From: Paramagnetospirillum magneticum AMB-1
GTDB taxonomy: Bacteria > Pseudomonadota > Alphaproteobacteria > Rhodospirillales > Magnetospirillaceae
Reading direction: 5' to 3'
Assembly (NCBI RefSeq): GCF_000009985.1
Contig: NC_007626.1
Location: 3,589,943 to 3,653,942, forward strand
DNA: 64,000 nt
Position 1 is the first letter of the stretch, and the number at the start of each line of letters is the position of its first letter. Below the pieces are notes generated by a model. The model made no database searches, was not told where the DNA came from, and was given only the letters and a program-made list of their open reading frames with translations. Positions 16,289-26,900 of this stretch are shown piece by piece. The translations under genes were made by a program, and so were the position numbers.

Positions 16289-17920
16289 TCAGGCGGCCTG
16301 ACTGTCGGCGACGCGCGGCAGCGAGCGCCAGTTCCACGGCAGGAGTTCATCGATCCGGTTCGCGGAGTGCCCGGCGATGCGGGCAAGGACGTCGGCCAGC
16401 CAGGCTTGCGGATCGATGTCGTTCATCTTGGCGGTGACGATCATGCTGTACATGGCGGCGGCGCGCTGGCCACCACGATCAGAGCCGGCGAACAGCCACG
16501 ACTTTCGGCCCAAGGCGATGCCACGCAGGGCACGTTCGGCGGCATTGTTCGACAGGCAGATGCGGCCGTCGTCGAGGAAGCGGGTGAAGGCGGGCCAGCG
16601 TTTCAGCATATAATCCATGGCCTTGGCGAGATCGTTGCCGCGCGACAGTTTGGCGCGCTGTTCGCGCATCCAGATTTCCAGATCAGCGACCAGGGGAGCG
16701 GATTGCTCCAGGCGGATTGCGCGGCGCTGTTCGGCCGTCTGGCCATTGATAGCGCGTTCGATTTCGAACAGGGCGTCGATCCGTTGGACCGCCTCCAGGG
16801 CCAGCGGCGAGACCGGCGCCGTGGTCTTGCCGCGTGCCTTGCGCCGCGCGTTCTCGGCGAGATCGGCCATGATGAAAAACGGACGCCGTGCATGGACCCA
16901 GCAGGCCGCCTCCAGGATCGGACCCGGCTTGCGGTCGGGCGCGTAGACCTTGGCGTAGCCGCCATAGGCGTCGGCCTGGAACAGCCCGGCATAGCTGGCC
17001 AGATGTCCTTGCGGATGCTCGCCGCCCCGGTCGCGCGAGTAATAGAACATCGCCGCTGGCGGCGCAGGCCCACCGAAGGGCCGGTCGTCGCGGACATAGA
17101 CCCAACATCGGCCGGTGTCGGTCTTGCCCTTGGCCAGGACCGGCACGGTGGTGTCGTCGCCGTGCAGCCGCCCGGCGGCGAAGACATGGGCCTCGATGCG
17201 GCGGATCAGCGGCTCCAGCACGGCGCAGCCGGCCCCGACCTGATCGGCCAGGGTGGACAGGCTGAGCGGCACGCCTTCCTTGGCATAGCGCTCGGCCTGG
17301 CGGTTGAGCGGCTGATGCTGGCCGAACTTCTCGAACAGAATCATCGCCAGCAGTGAAGGCCCGGCCCAGCCGCGAGGGGTGACATGGAACGGAGCCGGGG
17401 CTTGGCTGATCTTCTCGCAGTCCCGGCAGGTGAACTTCTCGCGGACGCGCTGGATCACCTTCCACTGCCGGGGGATCACCTCCAGCGTCTCGGTGACGTC
17501 CTCGCCCAGCTTGCGCAGCCGGTCGCTGCCGCAGCATGAGCAGGTGGTCGGTGCCGGCTCTACGAGCCGCTCGCGCGGCAGGTGGTCGGGGAAAGGCTTG
17601 CGGGCCGGCCGCTGGCGGGTAAAGGCCACCACATTGGTGGTCTTGGCCACTGCCTGCTCGGCAGCGATCTCGTCCTCGGTGGCCGATGCGGCCAACTCCT
17701 CGAACACCAATTCCATCTGGTCGATCAGCCGCGCGGTGCGCTCAGCGCGGGGGCCGTAAAGCGCCCGGTTCAGCTTCTCGATCTGCAATTTCTGGTGCGC
17801 GATCACGGCCTGGTCGTCGGCGGCCTTGGCCCTTGCCACCGCCAGTTCCGCCTCGACCCGAAGCAACGCTGCCTTCAGCGCGGCGACATCATCGGGTGGG
17901 GGGTGGCGGCGGCTCTTCAT
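16289..17920 (-). CDS. tnpC: IS66-family transposase TnpC
   Basis: 543 residues. Coiled-coil N-terminus (QVIAHQKLQIEKLNRALYGPRAER), zinc-finger region (CSCCGSDRL, CRDCEK), DDE core with GRLHGDDTTVPVLAKG and CWVHARRPFFIMADL, and the C-terminal NAAERALRGIALGRKSWLFAGSD block. It is complete, with no internal stop. It reads away from the left end of the element and would be expressed from the shared tnpABC transcript. Confidence 0.93.
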   Translation of the reverse strand: MKSRRHPPPDDVAALKAALLRVEAELAVARAKAADDQAVIAHQKLQIEKLNRALYGPRAERTARLIDQMELVFEELAASATEDEIAAEQAVAKTTNVVAFTRQRPARKPFPDHLPRERLVEPAPTTCSCCGSDRLRKLGEDVTETLEVIPRQWKVIQRVREKFTCRDCEKISQAPAPFHVTPRGWAGPSLLAMILFEKFGQHQPLNRQAERYAKEGVPLSLSTLADQVGAGCAVLEPLIRRIEAHVFAAGRLHGDDTTVPVLAKGKTDTGRCWVYVRDDRPFGGPAPPAAMFYYSRDRGGEHPQGHLASYAGLFQADAYGGYAKVYAPDRKPGPILEAACWVHARRPFFIMADLAENARRKARGKTTAPVSPLALEAVQRIDALFEIERAINGQTAEQRRAIRLEQSAPLVADLEIWMREQRAKLSRGNDLAKAMDYMLKRWPAFTRFLDDGRICLSNNAAERALRGIALGRKSWLFAGSDRGGQRAAAMYSMIVTAKMNDIDPQAWLADVLARIAGHSANRIDELLPWNWRSLPRVADSQAA

Positions 17921-17978
17921 TCCCCGATGGAATCATAAATTCAGGCCGATGACTCCCGAAAAATGAAGGCAGCCCCGC

Positions 17979-18326
17979 CTATCCAGCGCTTTTCGGACGG
18001 AAGGTGTGGCGCGGGCTGCGCCAGTCGATCCCGTCCAGCATATAGGCGAGTTGGGCCGGCGAAATCGCCACTACGCCGTCAGCCGGTGACGGCCAGATGA
18101 AGCGGCCTTTCTCCAACCGCTTGGCGTAGAGCGACATCCCCAAGCCGTCGTGCCAGATGATCTTGATCATGTCACCGCTCCGCCCCCGGAAGACGAACAG
18201 ATCGCCGGCATGGGGATCGCGCTTCAATGTCTCCTGAACCTGGAGCGCCAGGCCGTTCATGCCACGGCGCATGTCGGTGCGGCCGACCGCCAGCCAGACC
18301 CGGACATTGCTCGGAACCGGGATCAT
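17979..18326 (-). CDS. tnpB: IS66-family TnpB (Orf2-like)
   Basis: 115 residues with the IS66 Orf2 blocks VWLAVGRTDMRRGMNGLA, LFVFRGRSGDMIKIIWHDGLG and LEKGRFIWPSPADG. The start overlaps the tnpA stop (ATGA at 18323-18326). It is the homologue of 11253-11600 but clearly diverged from it. Confidence 0.95.
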   Translation of the reverse strand: MIPVPSNVRVWLAVGRTDMRRGMNGLALQVQETLKRDPHAGDLFVFRGRSGDMIKIIWHDGLGMSLYAKRLEKGRFIWPSPADGVVAISPAQLAYMLDGIDWRSPRHTFRPKSAG

Positions 18327-18721
18327 CGCCGCTCCAGCACGTCAAGAACCCGCCGCAGCATCGCGGCGGCGGCATCACCGCCGACACGAACACGGTAGCC
18401 GCCGGCCAGTTCGATCTCGATCCGATCATCCGGGGAGATGGAGGCCGCGAGCGGCGCGGCCTCCCCCGTCAGCACCACCGGCATCAAGCCCGGCGCTATC
18501 ACATCGATCCCGGACGGGCCAAACCGCCGCCGCCATGTGAACACCTGATTGGCGTTGACCTCGTAGCGCAAGGCCACCGCCGCGACCGAGGCTCCCGGCT
18601 CGAACGTCGCCGCCACGATCTCCCGCTTCAGCGCCTCCGGCCAGGACCGGTACCGCCGACGCTCTCTCAAATTTGTGTCCATAACTGGATTTGTGGACAC
18701 ATTCGCCACCATCAATGCCAT
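18323..18721 (-). CDS. tnpA: IS66-family TnpA (helix-turn-helix protein)
   Basis: Up to 132 residues; an in-frame ATG at 18682 (MDTNLRERRRYRSW) is an equally plausible start and removes an N-terminal extension without features. The helix-turn-helix is EIVAATFEPGASVAAVALRYEVN followed by ANQVFTWRRRFG. The C-terminus (RIEIELAGGYRVRVGGDA) is the usual IS66 Orf1 beta end. No clear Shine-Dalgarno sequence decides the start. Confidence 0.88.
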   Translation of the reverse strand: MALMVANVSTNPVMDTNLRERRRYRSWPEALKREIVAATFEPGASVAAVALRYEVNANQVFTWRRRFGPSGIDVIAPGLMPVVLTGEAAPLAASISPDDRIEIELAGGYRVRVGGDAAAAMLRRVLDVLERR

Positions 18722-19429
18722 GCCAGCGGCCAGTCTCTCTCTTCCCCATCAGCCGGGGAAGGCGGCCGTCACCGGAGGCGTACCCTGTATCTAACGGCGA
18801 TCATGGACTGGGCGACACGCAAGGTGCTGGCCTGGCGACTGTCGAACACCATGGACGCCGACTTCTGCATCGAGGCGCTGGAAGAGGCCTTGGCCCGCTA
18901 CGGCGCCCCAGAAATCTTCAACACCGACCAGGGCAGCCAATATACCAGCCCGCGCTTCACCGACGTGCTGAAGGATCGAGGCATCCGGATCAGCATGGAT
19001 GGGCGGGGCCGTTGGATGGACAATGTTTTCATCGAAAGGCTGTGGCGATCGATGAAGTACGAGTGCGTCTATCTCCATGCCTTCGAGACCGGATCGGAGC
19101 TGCGGGCCGGGCTCACGAAATGGATCGGCCACTACAACGCCCAGCGGCCTCACTCGGCACTGGCTGGACGGACACCCGACGAGGCGTATTATCAAAATGG
19201 GCCGACGATCTTGCCGGGGTTAACCCCGGCAAGATCGTCCATCGGCACAGACGGACAAATGGCGGCGTAACCACATCCGGGATTAGCTTATTTTTGCCGC
19301 CAATCTGTCCGAATGGACGGGGCCACCTCTGCCTGAACGATTTTCTGAAAGCCGAGACTGCCGAGAACCATGCGAATCAATTCACGCATCTGCGGGCTGT
19401 CTTCAACGATAACGGCGCGACGGACTGCA

Positions 19430-22417
19430 TTATCCACGAGATTGATCTCCGTTAGAAAATTCCAAACCACTGCTCCCGACTGCGTCCTTAATTGAGGCCA
19501 AAAGCGGGAGAAACAGCCCTTCGAGGTTGTCAACCAAGCGCATCACTCTCGAGATGTCCGAAGCCTCTAACCCGGCCTCAATATCCTCTGTGATCCCCAC
19601 AATTTCCTTGGCCTCAATCATACCGGCCAGTCCCTTGAAGGTATGCGCATCTCGTCCTGCAGTTTCAAAATCGCGATTGGCGATTGCCCGGCGGAGGCGG
19701 AGCACAATATCTCCTTGCTCTTGGACAAAGCTTTGAAGTGAGGAAAGGTAAAGCTTCTTCATTCCCGCGACGCGCCGCAAACCTGCACGAACATTTAAAC
19801 CACGGATCTCAGAGGGCACGTGCAGATCGCGTCCCGACATGGCATTCATTCCTGCTGTCCCAAGAATGGATGCCTCAGCTAGGCCGGTGACCCAGTTTTG
19901 AATAACACCGTAGAGTTGCTCTGGCTGGAACGGCTTGCTCACAAAATCACTCATACCGGCAGCAAGGCATTCATCCTTATGCTCATTCATCGCATTGGCG
20001 GTCATGGCGACAATAGGCAAATCCAACAATTCCACATTTTCTCTGATTAGACGTGTCGCGGTAATGCCATCCATTCCAGGCATTCTGACATCCATCAGAA
20101 CAATTTCATATTTCCCTGAGGCCGCTTTTTCTACAGCAGCAGCACCGTTTCCTACCACATCAACCAACATTCCTGCAGCCTCAAGCAAACCAACGGCAAC
20201 CATCTGATTGGTAAGATCATCTTCTGCCAGAAGAACTTGCGCACCTTGCAATATGGAATGGTCTTGATGAGCAAAATTATTATGAATTTTTATGGGTGAT
20301 AAAAATTTTGATGGGCAATCAACGCCATCCACAGCCCCTTGGAACTGCACCGTGAACCAGAAGGTACTTCCGCTCCCATATTGACTTTCAACTCCAGCCT
20401 GCCCCCCCATTAATTCCGCCAATTGCCGTGCAATTGCGAGCCCCAATCCGGTGCCGCCGAACTTTGCTGAGGTTGATGCTTCAGCCTGCTGAAAGGACTG
20501 GAATAGTGTGGCCTGCTGTTCCGGAGTGAGGCCACACCCGGTATCAGAAACCGCAAACCGCAACTTGGTCGGCGGCGCTGTCTTCCCCCCTTCAATCTGA
20601 ACATCAACGTCAATTCCGCCTGAGCTTGTAAATTTTACCGCATTGCTCAGGTAATTCAGGAGTATCTGCCTGATCCGAAGTGGGTCTCCAATCACCCCAC
20701 GTGGAACCTCTGAAGCGATTCGAACGTTAATAGGCAATCTTTTTTCAGAGGCTTGCGCAGCAACAACACTGATTGCCTCGTCGATGAGATTGGCCAGATC
20801 GAAGGGAGCCGCATCAATGACAACCTTACCTGCCTCAGCCTTAGAAAGATCAAGGATATCGTTGATGATTCCCAGCAAGCGTTGAGCAGACTGCTTAATT
20901 GACTGGATGTGGTGACGTTGCTTCGCAGGAAGTTCCCCACCTAGGGCTAAATGGGCCATTCCGATAATGCCGTTCATGGGAGTACGAATTTCGTGGCTCA
21001 TATTGGCCAGGAAAAGTGACTTAGCCTTGTTAGCAGCCTCAGCCACACTTTTGCTTTCTCTAAGCTGGGCTTCAATTTCTTTGATTGCGGTTACATCAGA
21101 ACCGGTTCCACGGTATCCGATAAACCCACATTCCTTATCGAATACCGGGACACCGCTGATGCGAAGATATTTTTTCCCACGGCCAGTATCGATGGCATAG
21201 TCAAAATCACGGAATGGACGCCGAGCGGATAAGTCACCCTGATGATCCACAAGAGACTCAGGAGCAATTTCAGATATTAGGTATTCCCTTGTTTTCCCAA
21301 TTACCTCCTGGGGATCGAGACCAGTTACATATGAAAATCTTTCCGAGAACCAAGTGAATATGAGATTCTCATCCATTTCCCAATACCAATCCGACGATGA
21401 CCGCGCAAAGTCAGAAAATCGGTCCCTACTATTTTGTACATTCATCTCCATAATTTTTCTTGATGTTATATTAGTATGAACAACGATTGCACCGGGCTCA
21501 ACACCAGAAATTGGAGAAATATCCAGCTTAAACCAACGCTGCTCCGTCGGCGAGTGGCATGGATATTCCAGAGAAATCCCTGGTGACTGGCCAGTAATCA
21601 CATCCATTAGAGTATGAAGGGTCAATTGTGGGGGGCATTCACTCGCCTCCATACCGCCGCATACAGACCCATAATATTCACCAATGCAAAATGTCGAGCT
21701 CCCACCATTCTCAATAGAAAACTTTCGCCACGCTTCATTGACGAGAGTTATCACCCCGTGACGATCAAGAACTGCGATATGCTGTGGCATGCAGTCGATA
21801 ATCAAGGCAAGCTTATCGCGTGTGATCGCTAATTCAGCAGAATGTCGGTACGCAGTCTCCTCTGCAACTTTTCGGTCGGTAATGTCCATTACCGTAGTGA
21901 GGCACCGCCACCCCTCGCCCCACTCCGTCCCAAGGCGAACGCTTTTCAAGATGATTGGAACGGGTGCTTTTTGATGTGGCGCAAGCCGCGATTCTGTAGA
22001 GGCATTGCCATGCGCCCTCACCATGGAAAAGTGCCCATCCACCTCCTGGCGGACTTTTCCATCCACAAACATTCGGAATGGCATGCCAATGACATGGGCT
22101 CTGTCGTTTCCAATAAGTTTAAGGCCTGCAATGTTGACATCAATTATTGAAAGGCGGTCATCCAGCACAAAGTATCCCACTGGAGCACAGTCAAATAGAT
22201 CGCGATTTTTGTTATTTTGCTTCTCAATGTCCTCGCGAGCCTGCTGAAGCTCATCATTCTGGGCTTTAAGCTCTTCCTCATGGACTCTTAAATTATGAAG
22301 AGTTTCTTCAAGAAGGCGCTGCCCCGCCCCGGGCCCGTCTGAAACAAGCCTGCGAAGCGCAAGGTCTTCTTCGTCCTGCATCTGCCGCTCTGCTTCGAGC
22401 TGTTGCTTGTCATTCAT
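19430..22417 (-). CDS. Soluble hybrid histidine kinase (three PAS, HisKA, HATPase, REC, Hpt)
   Basis: 995 residues with no membrane segment. Coiled N-terminus (EEELKAQNDELQQAREDIEKQ), PAS domains at about 70-185, 200-320 and 330-460, HisKA with H in MSHEIRTPMNGIIG, HATPase (DTGCGLTPEQ, FGGTGLGLAIARQL), receiver with D in IVLMDVRMPGMDG, and a C-terminal Hpt with H in DAHTFKGLAGM. It has the full phosphorelay chain. It lies 42 bp after a phytochrome that lacks its own kinase and overlaps the split CheY-like regulator by 8 bp, so it is the best candidate for phytochrome output (inference). Confidence 0.93.
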   Translation of the reverse strand: MNDKQQLEAERQMQDEEDLALRRLVSDGPGAGQRLLEETLHNLRVHEEELKAQNDELQQAREDIEKQNNKNRDLFDCAPVGYFVLDDRLSIIDVNIAGLKLIGNDRAHVIGMPFRMFVDGKVRQEVDGHFSMVRAHGNASTESRLAPHQKAPVPIILKSVRLGTEWGEGWRCLTTVMDITDRKVAEETAYRHSAELAITRDKLALIIDCMPQHIAVLDRHGVITLVNEAWRKFSIENGGSSTFCIGEYYGSVCGGMEASECPPQLTLHTLMDVITGQSPGISLEYPCHSPTEQRWFKLDISPISGVEPGAIVVHTNITSRKIMEMNVQNSRDRFSDFARSSSDWYWEMDENLIFTWFSERFSYVTGLDPQEVIGKTREYLISEIAPESLVDHQGDLSARRPFRDFDYAIDTGRGKKYLRISGVPVFDKECGFIGYRGTGSDVTAIKEIEAQLRESKSVAEAANKAKSLFLANMSHEIRTPMNGIIGMAHLALGGELPAKQRHHIQSIKQSAQRLLGIINDILDLSKAEAGKVVIDAAPFDLANLIDEAISVVAAQASEKRLPINVRIASEVPRGVIGDPLRIRQILLNYLSNAVKFTSSGGIDVDVQIEGGKTAPPTKLRFAVSDTGCGLTPEQQATLFQSFQQAEASTSAKFGGTGLGLAIARQLAELMGGQAGVESQYGSGSTFWFTVQFQGAVDGVDCPSKFLSPIKIHNNFAHQDHSILQGAQVLLAEDDLTNQMVAVGLLEAAGMLVDVVGNGAAAVEKAASGKYEIVLMDVRMPGMDGITATRLIRENVELLDLPIVAMTANAMNEHKDECLAAGMSDFVSKPFQPEQLYGVIQNWVTGLAEASILGTAGMNAMSGRDLHVPSEIRGLNVRAGLRRVAGMKKLYLSSLQSFVQEQGDIVLRLRRAIANRDFETAGRDAHTFKGLAGMIEAKEIVGITEDIEAGLEASDISRVMRLVDNLEGLFLPLLASIKDAVGSSGLEFSNGDQSRG

Positions 22418-22459
22418 ATTAACACCGCGCTTTATCGCGAGAGGACATTATTCCTAAGG

Positions 22460-23950
22460 TTATAACCATTGGAGCAATGTGTTTCTGAATCTAGCCGCAG
22501 TCATCCTCTCGTCATTAGTCCATGGACGGCTAAAGCCAGATTTGACCTCGATCCATTTTTCGAAAGATCGTCGGGGGGAGAGCATTACCACGCCTGCTTT
22601 TTCCACCACCGGCTTGTTTGGGTTTCCAGCCCAAGCGACTTCCTGGGCTAGAGCGGGCCTAAACCAATAAAAGCGCACCCATCCAGACCGCAAGGAGCGC
22701 GCCTTTATGGCGACCATGCCACTGACCACAGCAAGCAAGACAACTTGACCATGAAAAAAATCGTCTAGGTGATCTGAAATCACGACCGTGTCACGGCTTT
22801 CGTTCAGAAACCAATCGTCTATCAACCCCATACCATCTAGATCAGGGGCCTCACCGGTGATCACCACATCATTGCCTATGGCCATAGCAAACCCCTGTGC
22901 GGCCATAGCCTCCATCAACTGATCTTTCATCTTGTCGATGCCGTCTAGCGGGTCTTCGTGTTGCGCAAGAGCCTCAAGAATTTTCTCGATGCGCCGGTCG
23001 AGGCTATCCAGAGATTGAATGCGCCGTCCCGCAAAATGGGAGGTGAGACCAAGGCTGTAGGCATTAGTCAGAGAGACACATGCCGAACGTTGATCATGAG
23101 ACAGGAGGTGAGGTTTGAGACTATGACAGGCGACAAGCCCCCACAGCTTGCCGGTAACTCTGATAGGCACCGAGAAAGAAGCTCCAACCCCCATATGATT
23201 GAGATATTCCAGATGAACCGGGGAAACGCTGCGCAGATCGGACCAAGCTAAATCCGCGGGAACATCCCCCAACCCGAGCAGCGGCACGGGCTGAGCTGTG
23301 GCGTCTGGGATCATTCGGCAAGGATTGAGGATATAGAGATTCCTGGCAATGGCAGGAATATCGCTGGCAGGAAACCGTAATCCTAAATAGCTTCCCAGTG
23401 CCTTCGTCGTTGCCTCTGAAATGACTTCACCCGACCAATCCTCTTGAAATCGGTAGATCATCACTCGGTCGTAGCCAGTCACCGTCTGAAAGGCTTGCAC
23501 CAGCATATTGTGGTGCTCCATGACTTCGTCATCATCATAGGGAACAGACAGTAGTGGGGACTGCAGTTGTTGAACGGGGATGGGTGCACTCGGCGCGGCG
23601 CTTCGCTCTAGCTCGATAAGAATGAAATCGACGCCACGAACGGCCAACACGTCCAATCGCTCCCCCAAAAACTCTGCAACACTATCCACCCGAAGACGCT
23701 TCCCCGGCTGGTCCGGCAGGGCATTGAGGGATGCAACGGGCAGGAAGTTCAATGCCTCCAATTTTTGACCTAAAATTATTGCAGGATCAGTTCCGATAAA
23801 ATCTGCAATATTTGATGATACGTGCGTTACCGTTCCCGACATTGAATCGATGCGGATCAACCCGCCAAAAGACTGGATTGCGCCAGACAAATTCAGCTGC
23901 TCGGACTCGCAGCGTTGTACTAGGGCTTCCAACATGGACAGCGTTGTCAT
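22460..23950 (-). CDS. Bacteriophytochrome photosensory core without kinase module
   Basis: 496 residues: PAS (about 15-120), GAF (about 140-310), PHY (about 320-490). C14 in VQRCESEQLNLSGAIQSFG aligns with the biliverdin-attaching cysteine of bacteriophytochromes (C24 of the Deinococcus protein). RFPASDIPAIARNLY contains the conserved Asp, SPVHLEYLNHMGVGASFS the chromophore histidine, and SPRRSFEKW the PHY-tongue PRxSF motif. The protein stops right after PHY, so signalling must pass to a partner, probably the adjacent hybrid kinase. The chromophore would come from the heme oxygenase in the same operon. It starts 3 bp after the upstream gene. Confidence 0.93.
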   Translation of the reverse strand: MTTLSMLEALVQRCESEQLNLSGAIQSFGGLIRIDSMSGTVTHVSSNIADFIGTDPAIILGQKLEALNFLPVASLNALPDQPGKRLRVDSVAEFLGERLDVLAVRGVDFILIELERSAAPSAPIPVQQLQSPLLSVPYDDDEVMEHHNMLVQAFQTVTGYDRVMIYRFQEDWSGEVISEATTKALGSYLGLRFPASDIPAIARNLYILNPCRMIPDATAQPVPLLGLGDVPADLAWSDLRSVSPVHLEYLNHMGVGASFSVPIRVTGKLWGLVACHSLKPHLLSHDQRSACVSLTNAYSLGLTSHFAGRRIQSLDSLDRRIEKILEALAQHEDPLDGIDKMKDQLMEAMAAQGFAMAIGNDVVITGEAPDLDGMGLIDDWFLNESRDTVVISDHLDDFFHGQVVLLAVVSGMVAIKARSLRSGWVRFYWFRPALAQEVAWAGNPNKPVVEKAGVVMLSPRRSFEKWIEVKSGFSRPWTNDERMTAARFRNTLLQWL

Positions 23951-23953
23951 GCA

Positions 23954-26900
23954 TTACCTCTTGAGTGGCTTGCGGGAGGATTTCCCCCCAGTCTCAATCA
24001 CCTTGGCGAACGCCTCTGGTGACAAGGGGCGATGGAACAAGTAACCCTGAACCATGTCACACCCCTCCTCCTTCAAGACGCCTAATTGCTCCTCGGATTC
24101 GACGCCTTCGGCCACCACTCGCATCCCTAATGCTCTGGACATATCGATGATTGCCTTCGCGATGGAGCGGTCGTCCCTCTCTAGGGCGATGCCGTCCACA
24201 AAACTGCGGTCAATCTTAAGCTCATGGATAGGCAGCTTTTTCAAATAGGACAGGGATGAATAGCCGGTGCCAAAGTCGTCGATGCTCACCTTCATCCCCA
24301 TCCCGTCGAAGCTGGTCAGCATCTCCTTCACCATGTCTATTCGTTCCATCAGGGCGCTTTCAGTAAGCTCAATACCAATGAGCTCGGAGGAAATTCCTGA
24401 ACTATCAAGCCATGATCCTACCTTAGCTGCGAATCCTGCATCCCGAAGCTGGTGTGCGGACACATTGATGGCAATACGGGGAACGGTAAGTCCCTTCTCT
24501 CTCCAATAGGCTATCTGCTCCAGCACCATGGTAAAGACGGTTTCACCGATTGCTCCAATCAGGCCGCAGCTTTCGGCGATTGGAATAAAATGGGCAGGTG
24601 ATACCTCACCCAAAGTGGGATCGCGCCAACGCAGAAGTGCCTCGGCTCCGACCACCTCTCCCGTATGAATATCTACCTGCGGCTGGTAGCACATGCGAAA
24701 GCTTTTGGTCTCAAGCGCCAGTCGCAGCCCAGTTTCCAAGGTCAGGCGTTGCAGAGCGATCACCTTCATTTCATCGGCAAAAAACTGATATTGGTTCCTA
24801 CCCCGCTCCTTGGCGCGATACATGGCAGTGTCGGCATGCTTCAGCAGGGTAAGACTATCCTGGCCATCATCGGGAAAGACGCTAATTCCAATGCTGGCAG
24901 AGACAAATAGGCTCTTATCGTTAATGCTGAAGGACGCCCCAAGAAAATCGACGATCCGGGCAGCCACGGAGTTGACTTTTTCGAGACTGACATCGGTCAA
25001 AACAGCAACAAACTCATCTCCACCCAACCTTGCCAGAGTGTCAGAATCTCTTACGCAATGCTTAAGACGCTCCGTCGCCTGCTTCAGAAGCTGATCACCC
25101 ACATCATGCCCTAGGCTGTCATTGATCACTTTGAAGTTATCGAGATCAATGAAGAGGACCGCCAGCTTGGTTTTTTGCCGCTTGGCCTGTGCCACCGCGT
25201 GTTTCAGCCGATCCATCAACAAGCTTCGATTGGGAATCCCGGTCAACTCATCATGAGTTGCCAAAAACTCGATGCGTCGCTGCGAGCTCTTGATCGCGGA
25301 AATATCGCTGAAAATAGCCACGTAATTGACGACCGAACCGTTTTCATCACGGACCGAATTTACGGTCAGCCATTCCGGATAAATTTCGCCATTCTTGCGG
25401 CGATTAAAGATTTCGCCTTGCCAACACCCCTGCTCAATCAGGGAACGCCACATGGCATCATAGAAGTCTTTTCCGTGTTTCCCCGATTGCAGAAATCGTG
25501 GGTTTTTACCAATAACCTCTTGATGGCTATATCCTGTGATGCGGCAAAACGAGTCATTCACGGTTATGATATTGCCTGAGCTGTCCGTGATAGTGATTGC
25601 CTCTCCAGCACGATCAAAAACCTTGGCGGCTAGCCGCAATTGCTCTTCCGCATGATGTTTCATTGTGACGTCGGTCGACTGAGAGCAAACCGCACGGACC
25701 ACGCCGTTGGAGTCAAAGATGGGAAAACGGACAGAGTCCAACCAAACCTTTGACGTGGGGAACACCATCTCCTCAAGATGCTGAATGGCGGAAAGCTGCC
25801 CCATCACTTCGAGGTCTCGACTCCTTAGCAATTGAGCGATGTCTCGACTGAAGAGCTGCTGGTCGGTCTTGCCAATCACTTCTTCCGCAGAGAGACCAAA
25901 TAGCTCCTCAAACCTCATATTTATAAACTCATAGCGACCGGCCGCATCTTTTAGAGAAACGGCTGATGTTGAGTGGTTCATGATGGACAGAAGACGCTCT
26001 TGGCTTTCGCGTATTTGCTCCTGGGCCTCAACAAGATCAGTATGGTCTACAACAACTAGAACGACACTCTGTGGTGTTCCTGTCATGCTCATGGATGGCG
26101 TGACAAACACCTGAAATGTCCTTTTTCCAAACGTGATTTGGAAACTTTCCTTGCGTTGCTCGGTTAGAGCCGCAGTGAGGCTCTTATCGATGTTGTCGAG
26201 GAAAGCTGGTAGCTTGAGGCGTCCTATATGCATTCCGCTTGCTGAGAGTGGCAAGTCATAGGTCCTGACTGCAGCGCCATTGGCCCTCTTCAGGAAAAGC
26301 TCAGGGTCAAACACCATAATAGGAAAATCAATTGTGTTATAAACACCCTCAAAATCGCTATTAATCGCGGCAAGCTCGGCTGACTTTATCAGACTTTCTT
26401 CATTGACACTTACCAGCTCTTCATTTGTTGCCTGAAGTTCCTCATTGGAGGCCTCAAGCTCTTCATTGGACGCCTGCAACTCCTCATTAGATGCCTGGAC
26501 TTCTTCATTAAGCGCCTGCATTTCCTCATTGGAGGCAGCCATTTCCTCCATCAAAGTTTGGAGGTGCTCTCGTGTCGATGCCAACTCATCGTCGGGGAAA
26601 ACTTCAGCACCGTCTTGTGGCTCAGTTTCCTTGACGGCGTTAGCGGCATCGGCTTGTGCAGAACGTTCAAAAACTACCAAAAAAGTGTCTGCTTCAGCCA
26701 GTTCTCCCACTGGATGAACCGCCAACCGCCATACCTGTTTGTCCAAAGACGAAATCCGTCGCTTCCGACTATAGGAACTAGCCTGACGACGACGAGCGCG
26801 ATGCATCGTGGTCAGGATTTCATTGGAAAACTCAGGAACTATTAATTGAGCGAGATTCATTTCCGGCGTTCCCGTCGGAAAATGGATAAATCGAGAAACC

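Larger units (their letters stand above)
16249..18783 (-). mobile_element. IS66-family element, 2535 bp, minus-strand genes
   Basis: It is flanked by an 8-bp duplication CCTGTATC (16241-16248 and 18784-18791). Ends are imperfect inverted repeats: GTAAGCATCCGGTGA on the left, GTACGCCTCCGGTGA on the right (as complement). It carries tnpA, tnpB and tnpC on the minus strand and no passenger. Its proteins differ clearly from those of the element at 10820, so the two IS66 elements are distinct types. Confidence 0.93.
15849..19270 (+). pseudogene. IS3-family transposase OrfB, split by IS66 insertion
   Basis: The left part 15849-16248 contains MIEPRRPRLSIVRQCALLSL, the HTH_21-type block YGARQMARHLRRQGHAVGRKR, and the first catalytic D (NQVWCSDITYIPM). 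The right part 18792-19270 contains IFNTDQGSQYTSP (second D) and DNVFIERLWRSMKYE (E). Joined without the IS66 element they give 292 residues in one frame. The insertion separates the first catalytic Asp from the rest. Confidence 0.9.
15475..19330 (+). mobile_element. IS3-family element inserted in the response regulator, itself carrying an IS66-family element
   Basis: The imperfect ends share AGAGG(C/T)GGCCCCG, then TCGGACAG, and further inside ATAAGCTAATCCCG. A 3-bp duplication GCC flanks it (15472-15474 and 19331-19333), a size usual for the IS3 family. Removing the element restores the regulator frame, which confirms the borders. Without the nested IS66 element (2535 bp plus 8) it is about 1.3 kb. 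OrfA is intact, OrfB is split. Confidence 0.88.
15174..19437 (-). pseudogene. CheY-like response regulator split by an IS3-family element
   Basis: The N-terminal part (19437 down to 19331) reads VDNAVRRAVIVEDSPQMREL with the acidic pair. The C-terminal part (15471 down to 15174) reads NGAEALDALQAEHTDLIIMD, phospho-acceptor D in IIMDWMME, LLTGNKG, and K in YLEKPFS. Removing 15475-19330 and one copy of the 3-bp duplication GCC gives a complete 134-residue single-domain regulator (KIVQASNGAEALDAL across the join). The likely start is GTG at 19437, preceded by CGGAGA and overlapping the hybrid-kinase stop by 8 bp. It was probably the phosphorylation target in the phytochrome pathway. Confidence 0.9.
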
